Positions 36,576 to 48,122 of a DNA stretch of 64,000 nt are shown piece after piece. Source of the stretch: Lepeophtheirus salmonis (lineage: Eukaryota > Arthropoda > Copepoda > Siphonostomatoida > Caligidae); assembly GCF_016086655.4 (NCBI RefSeq), contig NC_052133.2, positions 45,500,383 through 45,564,382 on the forward strand. Direction: 5' to 3'. Below the pieces are notes generated by a model. The model searched no databases. It saw nothing but the letters and a program-made list of their open reading frames with translations, and was not told the DNA's origin. The position numbers and the translations under genes were made by a program. The first letter of the stretch is position 1, and each line of letters starts with the position of its first letter.

Positions 36576-39119
36576 AACTGTAATTTTCTATGAAATATGA
36601 TGATATAGGGATCACATAACAGGAAGGGCCAAGGAAACTCTGGCCTTCTCACTTTTTTAGAGTTTACTATTATCATAGATATTGGCAAAAAAAGTTGTCC
36701 TTTTATAAATTTAGTTTTTAGCTAAATTAGCAAATATAAAGCTGAAATGTAAATTTTGTTAAAGGGATTAGATGTAAAATAACATTTTGAAAATCGTTAT
36801 ATAATAAAAAAAACTTTCCAATTTACTTTATATGAAACCTTTAGAGTTGCTTATCTTATAAGGAAACCCATTTGGATAATGGTTTTTTACAAAAGAAAAA
36901 AATAAGGCACAGAATATTATTATTAGAACAAGATTAAAAAAATTTAACAACTTTTAGGTTTAATGAGTATCTTGATATTTTATGTACACCATTTTTAAAT
37001 TTTAATAGCTAAGGATATTATTTACCACATAGAGCCAAGTTATACTTATGTGTAATACAAAAATTCTAATTTTTCGAAATTAAAATCCTTGTCAGTTTCA
37101 TACAACCAAAGGTTTTTTTTAATCAGTTAAAATAATTTTTTTATTTAAATTTATATAATTTTGAATTAAAAGTTAGTAAACGACTATTCCAAACTTACTC
37201 TAGAAGCTGTCCCAGAGGCATTTGAGCCCAATCTATGAGTGAAAATGACTGAGCTAGATAATAGGATCAATAATGAAGGTTTTTTTAATCATTGAAAATA
37301 ATTACTCTATTTCCATGGGTTTAAGATTTGTTGACGGGGCTGTAGAGGAGCTTTATATGGACCTGATTAAATAAAGGTCTGGCTTGAAGCCTTAAGGAAG
37401 TTTTTATATCCATTGAATGTGGAATTGAATGTGAATAGATTTTTTTTCCTTTTCATTCTTGGATTGGCGTTCAGGTTTCTCGAGCGGCTTCTAGAATTAT
37501 TTTGGTTAGTCGACCACTCTTAGGTTTGTCTTCCATGTTATTTCTAGCATCTTGTCGTTTCCTAGTCCTCCAGATCATCTGGTTGCAGACGGAGTGCATT
37601 TTCATGATAAAATGTGACTGGCGTGGACTACAACGCCAACTTTTATCTTTTAGCTTTCATTTTTTACTTCAGTGTCCAAAATAGATGATTGTACATGTAA
37701 AACTATATCGTTAAGAAGTTAAAGCTGGATGTTTATAAGAAATTTCTTAAATTTTCCATTGAATAGCATTCCAAGACTTTTCAACCAGCGCGTATTTAAA
37801 AAAAAAGTTCAACTTTGATAAATATGGTGTAATAAGGGAAAAATGAATAATTTTTTAATATTTTTTATCATCAAGAAAATAAATTTAAGTATTATTTTTT
37901 TTATGGAATATTCAATTGACATTTTATATTTTGAATATGCAATGAGTCCATATTTAATATAATGAAATTCACTTATAAGGATAAGAGAATAAATTGAATA
38001 AAAAAAGTGTCAAAAAAGAATAATATAATATAGGTAGGAATATAAATAACTCAAAGTATTATATACAATACACCAAAGTTTATCAATTACCGGGAAATTA
38101 TCTTTGATCAGAATCCCAGTCAACAAATTTTGTAAGTTACAGGATCCCAGAACATATCGGAATCCGTTAGTAAATAATAAGTACTTTGAAGTTTAAGTAT
38201 TTATTTTTATATTTTACGCATATTATTTAAGTTTAAAGCTCGTCTAACTAAAGCTTTAAGCCCAAAGGTGAAACGAACACGATGTGATAAATATTTGTAA
38301 ATATTAGTTGTCTAAGTTTAAACTTTTGGCCCTCTCGACGGGTTGAATATAACTCAATAACCAAATACACAGCTTGTATAAATTCACTCTTTTAGCTTAA
38401 TGAACAAGGCAAATGTTGCCTATGGCATCAGGGGAAACGACATAAAACGATAAAGTAACGTTATTTGCGCCTCATTAAAAACAATATTTAGTTGTAAAAA
38501 AAAGATTTGACAAAGTACATTCATCTACTCTTGCTAAGAAGCTCGGTTTTTCATTTATTTTTAAAACTTTATTCCTACACATCTATTCTTAATTTTCACG
38601 TTCTTCATTTATATCACTATCATTAAAAATGCAGAGTTTCTTTTTTAGAGCCCATGGGTTTTAAATCCGTCATCTGATCCTACCTCAATTGGAATAATTA
38701 AATAGTAGGTCATGATAAAGCTAATTTTTGCTAGATATATATTTAAATTAACTGAAACTTGATTAAATGTGCAATTTCTCGGCAATTTCACATAGGTGTA
38801 AAGCCTGGATATATCCTGGGAAAAGGATATTCCTGGAGAGAGATACTTGCAGTTAATTATAGTGTAATATTCAATTGCATTTAACACTCTCAGTGGACAA
38901 AAAAGTTTCACAGAGACCACTACATTTTAAAATATTGATGATATTGTCCTTCTTTAACCAATTGGTTTATAAGCTTGCTTGGCCCTTAGTTGAGTGAAAG
39001 AAAGTTATACCGGCTCTTACGAAATAATGTCCAATACTTGGTCTTATTTGATTGAATTTATTTATATTTCGGGTCATTCCTATTATTTTTGTACAAAAAT
39101 TTCCAAAAATCTTTTCATG
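36576..39119. other. AT-rich stretch, possible further relics
   Basis: A minus-strand patch at 37640-37320 reads MEDKPKSGRLTKIILEAARE and could be a transposase DNA-binding half, but the match is weak. The minus-strand frame 38920-38645 (91 codons) is unassigned. The rest is AT-rich filler. Confidence 0.3.
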
Positions 39120-39669
39120 ATTGCCCTCCATCTAAATGATTAAAGTGGCCCCGTCAGTCTTGGTGACGGACTTAAGGTGTCTCATGAAGGACATAAAATT
39201 ATTGATTATCATATCATATATCAGCTCATTGTGAGAGATTGAGGTCCGGGTTGTATGGGGGCCAGAACTTCTAAGAATAGAAGGGGAGAGTTCTTGGAGA
39301 AAGCTCTCTGTGGTATTGGCAATTTGAGTAGGTACTCCATCCTGCTGGTGTAATACTCAGGTAAGGTCTCATAGATCCAAGGAAGTATGTCACTCTAATC
39401 AACACCCTATTTGATCCTGTAAACCATCGACCTTGTGATACCAAGCGGTCTGCCAATTGCTGATGGTGTCAATCTTGCGTCAGTTAATGGAACTACGATT
39501 GCACGATAGTCTACCTTGTTGTCCATTTTAATGTTACAAAGTTTGTTTTACATGTAATCAAATTTTAAAATTTCAGTTTTTAGCCAATGTCAATGTCTTT
39601 ATTTTTAACATTGAAATCTACCATTTTATACACTAAAAAAGTATTTCAATGGTTTTGTTGGACCCTGTA
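39120..39669 (-). pseudogene. Tc1/mariner transposase relic with 5' terminal repeat
   Basis: The right end reads, on the minus strand, TA then CAGGGTCCAACAAAACC (39669-39651), a typical Tc1-like end next to a TA target. The start codon is at 39526-39524 and the frame gives MDNKVDYRAIVVPLTDARLT then PSAIGRPLGITRSMVYRIK before a stop (39 residues): a helix-turn-helix. After a deletion of most of the DNA-binding and first catalytic region come DILPWIYE (about 39395), QQDGVPTQIANTTESFLQE (about 39350) with the second aspartate, and FWPPYNPDLN (about 39265) with the third. The part below 39225 is too worn to read reliably. Inactive; the left terminal repeat was not found. Confidence 0.75.
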
Positions 39670-41564
39670 CAAAATATGGATCAGTTTATTTTGATGCCAA
39701 ATGGGATTCATCTCTTTCTCTCACTCTTAATTTCTGAATCAAATTTGATGTGAAGCCCGAGAAATCCCGGGAAAAAAGGAGTCAAAAGAAAAAACCTGCG
39801 ACACATATATGTACATTTTTTGATCATTTTGAGACTCTTATATGTATAATATTTGAATATATGTAAATAAATCAACTCCATAGCGACATCTATTGAATTT
39901 AAAAAAAGCTGGGGGAAAAAACATTATTTTACCATTATATTTAAAAGGTAAGGTATATACTTTTTAAAATGAAAAAAATACATTTCAAAATGTATGAGCA
40001 TACTTCAAAGTAATATCAGATAACATAATCTGTTATTAATTGATGTGAGTATAGTGAGTACTAATATTTTAAAGAAGGTTGAGTAGTAGAAAGGATAAAA
40101 CGTATCCTAATGACGTAAATGAGATATTAACTTTGAAATATAATGTAAATCAAATTGAGCTGAATATAACTGAGCAATTTCCTTATGCAATTATTCACTC
40201 GTGGATACAAAACTCGCTTAATAGCACACAAAATTGAATTGAATGGGATACATTTTTTGTGTACACATGTGAATCTTTTCAACAAGGAACTTTTATTCCC
40301 AATATTATTTTGACATTGTTGAAATATATTTACATATCCTGTTTCAATGTAAATATCACAAAGAGCTATATTTTCTTTTGTAAAAACGATTCTATGCACA
40401 CCAAATATACTTGTAATAACAATATTTAAATTATAAAAAAACATTTAAAACTACTAATAGCTGATACAAATTGACAAATTAATAACAGCATAAATAATTA
40501 GTACCATATAATATCCCCATTGGAGTTATCTTTAATCAAAAGTTAGTTTATAATAAATAATCATATGATTACTAATTAGTTCAATAACATATCTGTTCTT
40601 AAATGACCAACAATAAGAATTCATGTAATAATGCCTATAGATAAATACATAGTGTTCAATTTGTTTTAATTCTTGAAATAAGTTCTCCTGTTATGCAATA
40701 TTTTGTCTTGATTTGGGAAATGATTATTTGTAAAGGGGATAAAACAACGTCTTAGGTTAGCAATATTGTACAAACTCAGGTTAACTATATTGTGTCTATT
40801 TATGTATGAAAGTGAATAAAAATAAGGAAATTTTTAATGCAAAAAAAAAAAAACTGATAAAAAAAATAATGGGGAAATTATGACTACTACATTTCCCATT
40901 TATTATATCTTTTGAACGAAAAGAAAAGGCAAAAAGTAGAAAAAAATATGCATGGAGAAGAAAAAGAAAAATAATCATATTATTAACTTAAAATAATAAC
41001 TAAATTTGTATAAATTAATTATTATAGTCCAGCCCCGAAAATTCAATAATTCTTTCGAGCCATTAAAGACCATTGGAAAGGTATTAATTAATAATTAGTA
41101 ATTTTCCACGTAGGATACCTGAACGTTGACCTACATAGTGTCAGCAATTTATACTAAGATATAAAAAATCTAGATAAACTTATCTTTGAATTAAATTTGA
41201 TTAACTTAACATCTTCTTTTAGACCCAGTGATTGTGTTTCGTGGACAATAAGCTAAGCAACGTTAGGAATTGATTTGGCACATACTGCGGAAATTACCTA
41301 TAAAAACAAACAAAAATGTTCTCTACCGTGCTGAACCATTCTCAGAATACAAATTTTGTAGTCGAGACTTCTTAAAGACCTCAAAACACCCACTGTTGCT
41401 TATTGATGATGAAAAATGCATGCGTCAAATCAAAAAGGTTTAATTCGTAATTTTCCGTGAAAAATTTATGTTTTGATCTTAAACACACGTTACATAGTAC
41501 CACCTGAAGATGTGTTAGTTAAAAAAAGAAAATATTTACAGATTTGAACAAAAGTTTGGAGTGT
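39670..41564. other. AT-rich stretch
   Basis: No gene recognised. The minus-strand frame 40444-40127 (105 codons, Cys/Ile-rich) has no known motif. The frame 40978-40796 is low complexity. Confidence 0.4.
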
Positions 41565-42310
41565 ACATTGAACATGGATTCGTTATTTCAACAAAATATA
41601 ATTTCTGAAATTGCCGAAATAAAAGAAAAGGCTAAATGAAAATAATCTCCGTCAATGGCTCAAAAACTTTACTAACAAAAATGTTGATACAAAAAAGCAT
41701 GGGGAAAAAGCATTATATAAGCAAGATATTCCAAAGCCATTAAAAAATCCTCCAGAATATAGTGTGTGGGATCTGAAATAATTTCCCGAAAAGGAAAATA
41801 ATCTCTATATTCTTTAACGAGATAATATTTGAATATATCAGGAAAATTGTTAAAGTCAACAAGGGCTCAGAGCTAGATAGGATTGGAGGAAAGATATTTA
41901 CTCATCAGGGAAGATATTGTCCTCTATTTTTATAAAATGGGACATTTTATGTCCAGCAAGGGATATCTACCAGAAATTATAACTATAGGATGAAATGTTC
42001 TGACTCCCAAAAGGGAAATGGCTTGAAGCCTGATATACTAAATAAAACTTATAGAATAATTTTAAAGTTCATTTCCAGTCAGATTGAACCTATTCTAAAT
42101 GACAAGATAGAGCCAGAGCAAACAGAGTTCTTAGAATTTTCTTTTTTTTTTACAATTTTTAAGAATATTCAGAGCGCTATTGAAGTATTGAATAAGAACA
42201 ATCATTTTGGAGCCATTATTACGATCGATTTTTCGAAAGTATTTGACTCCTTCTCACACTCACAATTTGAAAACAATGAAGAGACTTCTACCCCTTCCCT
42301 TTTTTAACCC
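41565..42310 (+). pseudogene. LINE reverse transcriptase, N-terminal fragment
   Basis: The open frame 41990-42307 reads YRIILKFISSQIEPILNDKI, EPEQTEFLEF, then IQSAIEVLNKNNHFGA and IITIDFSKVFDSFSHSQF, matching RT motifs 0-2 of APE-type LINEs; the IDFSK.FD block keeps the first catalytic aspartate. Just upstream, about 41875-41985, a worn reading (ILVY/FY..MG, YLPEIITIG, LTPKREMA) fits the segment leading into RT, and 41575-41640 (EIAEIKEKAK) may be the end of the endonuclease linker. The element breaks off after 42307, before the QGDP and ADD blocks, and is followed by AT-rich sequence and then the hAT element, so its 3' half was lost. Confidence 0.7.
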
Positions 42311-42909
42311 TTTAATCCCCTGCTACACCGTTTGGTAGAGCACATTTTGAATAACTATATCTTATTGAAAAATGTGTTTTTATTAAATTCAACCTGTTTC
42401 AGCAATATCTAACATTTGGTTGATGTATGTCCATTTGTTATCAATCTTTTTTTTTGAGTAGCATGTATTGCAAGTAAGACTCCTCACATAAAGGTAGAAA
42501 CAGAGAAATCATTGCTCACATGAAGACACTTGTTCGTGAAATTTTTAAAGATAGGCTTTGTTTTTTCAGAATATTATAAGAACTTACTGAACAAAATTGT
42601 GTAGCTTGATATAATATAAGAAAGATTCAAAGGAATTTCATAAATGTGAAACTTTAAAGTATAGGTAAAATCCACATACAATTTAAATGTATAAGCACTA
42701 AAAATTTGGTTATTTCTAAATCGATACTTTCAAGTACATTTCCTGTACAAACCTGCAAACTCTTTTAGTACTCCATGTAAAGATTGCAGTAGATTATTCA
42801 ACACTATCAGACAGACTTTTTTGGAATATCTTCAGTTACATCTTCTGAGATCATTTATAAGTATAAACTTGACAGTATATATAGGTATATAAATTCAGAT
42901 TTAAATTAC
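42311..42909. other. Stretch before the hAT transposase
   Basis: The BED zinc finger expected upstream of a ZBED5-type transposase is not readable here, and no CAGTGGTT-like 5' end was found. This may be worn 5' sequence of the hAT element. Confidence 0.35.
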
Positions 42910-44804
42910 TATAAGTATTCAAAGGAAAAGTTTACAAAAAGATTGACAATGAAGTCTCTTTTTACTAAACAAACTGTTAGCGTCGGTCGTACTCTTGAGG
43001 CTAGTTGTGTGATATCTTTATTCATTGCTAAATGTGGACAAAACCATACTATAGGAGAAAATGTAATAAAACTATCAATATCAGTATTTCTCAAGACAGT
43101 AATGGAAAGAGATGACAACGTTGTTAAAGCCATGCCGCTCAGTAACAATACTGTTACTAGAAGAATAGATGGAATGGTTAAAAGTTAAAACCTAGAAATG
43201 TATCACTGCAAATGGATTAATCTACCCTAAGAGACAGTAAAGTTGTATTGTTAGCATTTGCAAGATATATGGATAAAGGCGAATTTGCTGAAGAAATGCT
43301 ATTCTGTAAATCCTTAGAAACCACCACTTCTGCTGCTGATATATATAGTAAATTAATTAATTACTTACGCGTCAATAATATACCTATGGAAAACATAATA
43401 TCTTGTGCGGCAGATGGTGCTCCTGTTATGATGGGCAAGAAAAAAGGCTGCCTTAAATTGATGAAAGATGATACTCCAGAAATGATTATTGTTCACTGTG
43501 TTATTCATAGAGAGAACTTAGTGGCCAAAAATATTACTCCTCCTCTTAATGAGGTACTACACTCTGTTATAAAATGTATTAATGCTATCAAAGCTAGTGC
43601 AAAATGTGAGCGTCCATTCAAGCAATTTTGTGAAAATGAAAATGCAAACTATGTAAGATTTTTACTTCACACTCATGTAAGGTCGCTTTCAAAGGGGAAA
43701 TTGCTTGAAAAGATTCATGGTTTTATATGATATTCTTAGTGTTTTTTTAAGTGACAAGCCTGAAATGAACCACCTTGTAACCGTTGATGGAAAAACATTT
43801 GTGAGTTATTTGACGGATATTTTTGAGAAATTGAATATGTTGAATAAACAACTTCAAGGATCAAATATAACTTTTGTGGATGCAAAGACAAATATATTTG
43901 GTTGTGTTACATTTATTGAGGCATGTCAAGAAAACATTTCTCACTAACTTTTTTATCAGTTTGATTGACTAAAAAAAGTGTGAGGTGACTGATAATGCTG
44001 TACTTGTCATTGTTGATCATTTGAAAATAATTGCCTCTGATTTTAAAGAACGATTTTCTGATTTATAACAAATTGAATTTCTAACATGAGTGATGCAACC
44101 AATGCTAGTGAATATATATGATGTTTCGATGCAGTACTAAGAAGAACTCTGGTAAATGCAGAATGACGAGTGAGTTAAAACTTTATTTAATATAAAAGGA
44201 GAGAGGACATGGCTTTGTGATGAGACAAAAACCAAATACCCACATTCAACCATCTTTGTAAGAAAATTGTTTTACCCTTTCCATCTTCATATCTAGATGA
44301 ATGTGGCTTTAGTACTGTCAATGATTTGCTATTGAAAAAAATAAATCAACAAGATATCACTAAACGAGGATACTTGAGAATTAAGTTGACTAAATTGGAG
44401 CCTGATATAAAATATATCTGTCGTAGACAGGATGTACAAGGATCTCACTAACCTACGTCTTTAGGTGGGCTCAATTTTTATTTTTTATTAGTTCAATAAT
44501 TAAAATGATCAAAGTATTAAAGAATAAATTTCAGTCAAATATTTCTACTCCTGAATTTAGTTCTTTATTATATGTTTGGAATCTTTATTTATTTAACTGT
44601 TGTATAGTTTTATACTTTTCTCTTCATGGATACTATGTTCTTTGGAATTTTCTTTAGAGACAAGTTAATGGTTTTTGAAGCTTCCTTACCGTGAATAACA
44701 GTTAATTTTTAAAGACTGTAAATCAAATATCCCGGGACATCAACATTTCAGAAATGTATAGGTGGGGCATGGGTTAAAATCGGTTGGGAACCACTGTATT
44801 ACTC
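42910..44804 (+). pseudogene. hAT transposase, ZBED5/SCAND3-like, broken
   Basis: Nearly complete transposase in pieces. From 42913: KYSKEKFTKRLTMKSLFTKQ then TVSVGRTLEASCVISLF, up to MPLSNNTVTRRIDGMV (about 43173). A deletion and shift follow, then KLKPRNVSLQMD and a TAA stop at 43218-43220 where Glu is expected, right beside the first catalytic aspartate. STLRDSKVVLLAFARYMDKG continues to 43730 with ISCAADGAPVMMGKKKGC (second catalytic region) and VHCVIHRENLVAK. A +1 shift near 43697 leads into 43705-43947, and further shifts and stops follow. The C-terminal dimerisation block is kept: SSYLDECGFSTVNDLLLKK, DITKRGYLRIKLTKLEPDIK, ending at the stop 44449-44451. The 3' terminal repeat closes with GGTTGGGAACCACTG at 44782-44796; the next 8 bases, TATTACTC, would be the target copy. 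Minus-strand frame 42909-43148 is a shadow. Inactive. Confidence 0.85.
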
Positions 44805-45119
44805 CCTTGTTTGTTACTTTTTTCTATATTGACTGGAATTAGTACAAAAGTATATGCTAATAACATAGTATACAGTATATATGCTATTTTGCATTATTTT
44901 TTAAGTTTTACTACCTTAATATTTTATGCATGTTTTATTTATGAGATGCTAATGTTTTGAAATTATACAGATGTGCGCGTCTAAAACTAAATACTCCTTT
45001 AAATTTTATGCCATGTACATATTCGTGATTTTATTGGGTTGAACCCGATTTCTAGTTCTAGGCAGGGGTTTTGACTAGTTATAAACAAAAGCCCAGCAAA
45101 ATCTAAATAGCAACAGTGA

Positions 45120-45480
45120 AACAACAGCTGATAATATGGAAAAAGTTCGAGTCGCAACTTTTTAACTTTCCGCACGGGGAAAAACTTCCACTGAAACTGC
45201 CAAGGTTCTGAACTGCAGCCGCACCAACGTTTACAGCGTGGTAGCCAAAGGGACTCCTGAAGCGACCACGAGATCTAAGTCAAGGCCTCGAAGGTTGGAC
45301 GAAATGGTTGCTGCCGTGAAAAAGTCTGTCGAGGACAAGAGAGACAAGGTCACCGTCAGCTGGCTCTCCAGGGAGTTCAACGTCAGCAGAAGAAACATGG
45401 ACCGGCTAGTTAAGAAAGATCTTGGCCTTAAAGTATACAAGAGAACCCCTCGTCAAGCCCTCAAGCCGTAAAATTTAAAG
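45120..45480 (+). pseudogene. Tc1/mariner transposase N-terminus, family D copy 1
   Basis: From ATG at 45136 the frame reads MEKVRVATF, a stop at 45163, then LSARGKTSTETAKVLNCSR and TNVYSVVAKGTPEATTRSKS up to DLGLKVYKRTPRQALKP and a stop at 45469-45471. This is the bipartite helix-turn-helix (paired-like) DNA-binding half of a mariner-like transposase, about 110 residues with a single in-frame stop. It is GC-richer than its surroundings. The catalytic half is absent, replaced by AT-rich sequence. The wording fits the DNA-binding half expected for the catalytic relic at 59110-59888, so the two may come from one family. The minus-strand frame 45231-45440 is the antisense shadow. The protein could bind DNA if the stop were bypassed, but could not cut it. 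Confidence 0.75.
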
Positions 45481-45522
45481 GAATGTTCAGTTTTAGAAGC
45501 GCACGCCTGTATCTATGAGTTA

Positions 45523-45632
45523 TTTATATTTGTAAGCCTTAATCTTGTTAAATAATTTTAAACTTTAATGTTTAATTATGTTTCGTCAAATGCAACTTTA
45601 CCAGGACTTTTTTAGGTAATTCTTATATACCA
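45523..45632. repeat. Dispersed repeat pair, left copy
   Basis: Aligns directly with 48015-48122. The shared core is AATTATGTTTC.TCAAAT.CAACTTT, flanked by TATATTT..TGTAA..CTTAATC and TTTAAACT. The family is unknown. It lies just 3' of the transposase N-terminus, so it might be the worn end of that or another element. Confidence 0.45.
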
Positions 45633-46060
45633 CTTCCTCTTAGAAAAATTCAGTCGAGAGTTGGCAGGTAAAACAATAAGTTTTCTCAGGTGAAATTTTT
45701 GCGTACTGTTTTTAATTATTTATGAAGTATTTTTATAATCGGATGAAACAAATTGTAAGAACAAAAAAAAAAGACAAAAAATTGATCGTTTCTTCGAAAG
45801 TCTAATAAAATTATCAGTTGAAAACATAATGATAAAAATTATATTTGTCGTGAAGGGAAGACAAATATCTTCAAAAAAAGACCATCTCTAAAAATCAATA
45901 TTTCATAATTTTTGGATGATTTATTGTTTGAAAATATATTTGTGTATATGTAATAAGGTATCAAGACATAGTGATAAAATATGATGTATCGGTATCTCTA
46001 AACCCAAAAAACATTCAGATTGAAAAAAATAATAATACATAAACTAATAAATATAAATTA
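45633..46060. other. AT-rich stretch
   Basis: Nothing recognised. Confidence 0.45.
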
Positions 46061-46267
46061 ATGGTTCTTTAGTTTGTCAAATGGAGTAGCACTGATTTAG
46101 TAAAAGAAAACATCAAAGTATTACATTTACTCAATCTGATCTAGGTCTCTTCTTTGAAGTCCACATACATAATATCTCTCTAGGAACAACTGGGTTGCAA
46201 CCTACGCACATTGAATTTAATAGAATTATTTCTCACAAGCACGTTGTCCATTGAGCTACGAAGTTCC
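46061..46267 (-). mobile_element. tRNA-derived SINE, second copy with head
   Basis: On the minus strand the element starts GGAACTTCG, followed by the A-box TAGCTCAATGG (46258-46248) and the B-box GGTTGCAACCC (46202-46192). The start GGAAC can pair with GTTCC downstream of the B-box (about 46186), as in a tRNA acceptor stem. The body runs from CCTAGATCAGATTGAG (about 46145) through ATCAGTGCTACTCCATTTG to 46061. Head and body both align with the plus-strand copy at 31194-31415. The anticodon arm is not recognisable, so it is a SINE rather than a working tRNA gene. Confidence 0.75.
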
Positions 46268-46799
46268 ATCTATATTATTGAAGTTATGACTATTTAAAAC
46301 TTTTTCAATCGTTAGAAATAAAGAAAATGATAATATCATTGACAAAAATGAGTTTATCCTAGTAAAAATTGACATTAGATAATATTTTTATTATTTTTCA
46401 AAGTTTTATAATGCTCAAATGCAATAAAATGACCAAAGTCATAATAATTTATTTAAATATTAGTGTTCCAAGTGTCAAACTTAAGGCCACAAATGTATCT
46501 AAGGAAATATTCTTAAATTGCAATCTTTGAAAGACTAATTAATAAAAGGATGTATTAACAAGCAGAAGTTTTTCATTGTCCCACAATATTTTGGACTTTT
46601 TTAAAAGAAATAGGAGTACTGAATAATCCCTGATTTCTTCCAATGTCTACGCTACCACAAACAGTTATAAAAACCCTGTGCAGAGAAAACAAATTAATCT
46701 ATTCTAAAAGATGTCAAATCTCTCTCTAAACTGCAATATACGTTTACCTAAAACGACGTGGTGGAACATCGTTTTCAAATGATTAAAACGCTTGAGAAA
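46268..46799. other. AT-rich stretch
   Basis: No gene. The part from about 46560 may be the worn 5' half of the Tc1 fragment that follows. Confidence 0.35.
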
Positions 46800-47220
46800 A
46801 AGGTACCTCTGTAGTTTAATCATATATGGAGCACTAAGTCAAGTAAGCTTGAGTATATCTTCTTTCAAGAAAAGGACAAACAAGAAAGAAAAAACCAGGC
46901 TCTCAAAAGAAAAGGTCACCCATGTACAATGATTTGACTGTCCATCCCACACCCTAGATCTCAACCCTAAGAAAATGAGGCCTTACCTGTCTCTGTATAT
47001 GACACAAAAACACCTCCTCATTAAATCCAGAAATTGTCCTGAACATTCAGATGAAAAAACACGAAATATAACTCATTCATCAGAAATTCCATGGAAGTTA
47101 TTGAAAAGCTCTTGCATCAGGAACACAGGCTGAAATGGAAATCCAGCGCAATGAAGCAGATGGAAGTTAGAGACTTGCTTTAAAAAGGCAAATGGAAGTT
47201 AGAGACTTGCTCAAAAAAAA
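46800..47220 (+). pseudogene. Possible Tc1 transposase C-terminal fragment
   Basis: Around 46928-46980 the frame reads FDCPSHTLDLNPKKMRP, which fits the Tc1 block DWPSQSPDLNPIENLW with the third catalytic residue region. Downstream, 47050-47110 (NITHSSEIPWKLLKSS) fits loosely the usual C-terminus. The 20-base unit ATGGAAGTTAGAGACTTGCT occurs at 47159-47178 and again at 47192-47211, a short tandem duplication. The evidence is a single motif, so the call is tentative. Confidence 0.4.
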
Positions 47221-48014
47221 AAAGCAAATTGATGAAGATATTAAATTAAGATTTTATCACCTATTCTCGAAATGAGTACCGTTGGTATCCCAAATCATGC
47301 AACAAACAAGTTAAAAGAGAATCTACAAATTAAATATCTAGCCCCCCAATGTACTTCTTTTACGAAGTCTAAAAGTTAAAATACATTTAAAATGCAGATA
47401 TATATATCTTTGCAGACTTTTATTTCGTATAAATGGTTTTGTACCAAATTTATAAAGAATATTACTTGTTCAAACAAAATATGTAATATATTTTTCAAGA
47501 AACAACCAAATACTTTTAATTTTTCCCCTCATTGATTTAATCATCATAGTGTAAAAATGCAAATACACACGCTCCAAGCATAAAATTATAGGAAATTTTC
47601 AACATTAAAGTTTGAAGAAGATAGCAATGCAAGAAAAACTTGATGTAATAATGTAATGGGCACTCGGTAAATTGCAAAATCACACCTTAAAATCAAATTG
47701 AGTTTTTGATTTCAATTTGATATACAATCTTCATACCAAGTTTGAACAAAATCAATCTGTAACTTTTTTCAAAATCTTGGTTACTAACAAACAAACAGAG
47801 GTAAAACAAACAACTTCCATTATGTTTTGTTACTATTAGACATAATCCATCAAACTCAAGTGAAATTTTTAAACATAAAACCCAGATTACGACTGCAAAT
47901 TACAATTTTAGTTGTTGTTGTTTTTTGTGTGTGTTGACTAGAATGTGTATGAGAACTAATGTATGTATTTTTGTTGATTTTTCTCATATTTTTGTTATTA
48001 GATTATACTTTTTA
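47221..48014. other. Stretch with an arthropod-type non-coding repeat motif
   Basis: Bases 47735-47815 carry the pattern 'CCAAGTTTGAACAAAATC' followed by TTGGTTACTAACAAACAAAC and AGAGG, which I recall from anonymous non-coding repeats in arthropod genomes. No coding capacity seen. Confidence 0.3.
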
Positions 48015-48122
48015 ACATATATTTTTGTAAAACTTAATCGGTTCATATGATTTAAACTAAATTTTGAATTATGTTTCTTCAAATACAACTTTGTCAGTCA
48101 ATTTTGGTTATTTCATATATAT
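48015..48122. repeat. Dispersed repeat pair, right copy
   Basis: Direct-repeat partner of 45523-45632, 2.4 kb apart in the same orientation. Divergence is substantial. Confidence 0.45.

Noticed and set aside
37320..37640. Possible transposase DNA-binding half on the minus strand (KPKSGRLTKIILEAARE)
   Set aside because: Only a short basic motif fits; no catalytic block or terminal repeat nearby, so it was not listed as a feature.
42909..43148. 79-codon minus-strand open frame
   Set aside because: Shadow of the hAT transposase coding strand.
45231..45440. 69-codon minus-strand open frame
   Set aside because: Antisense of the helix-turn-helix half of the family D transposase.
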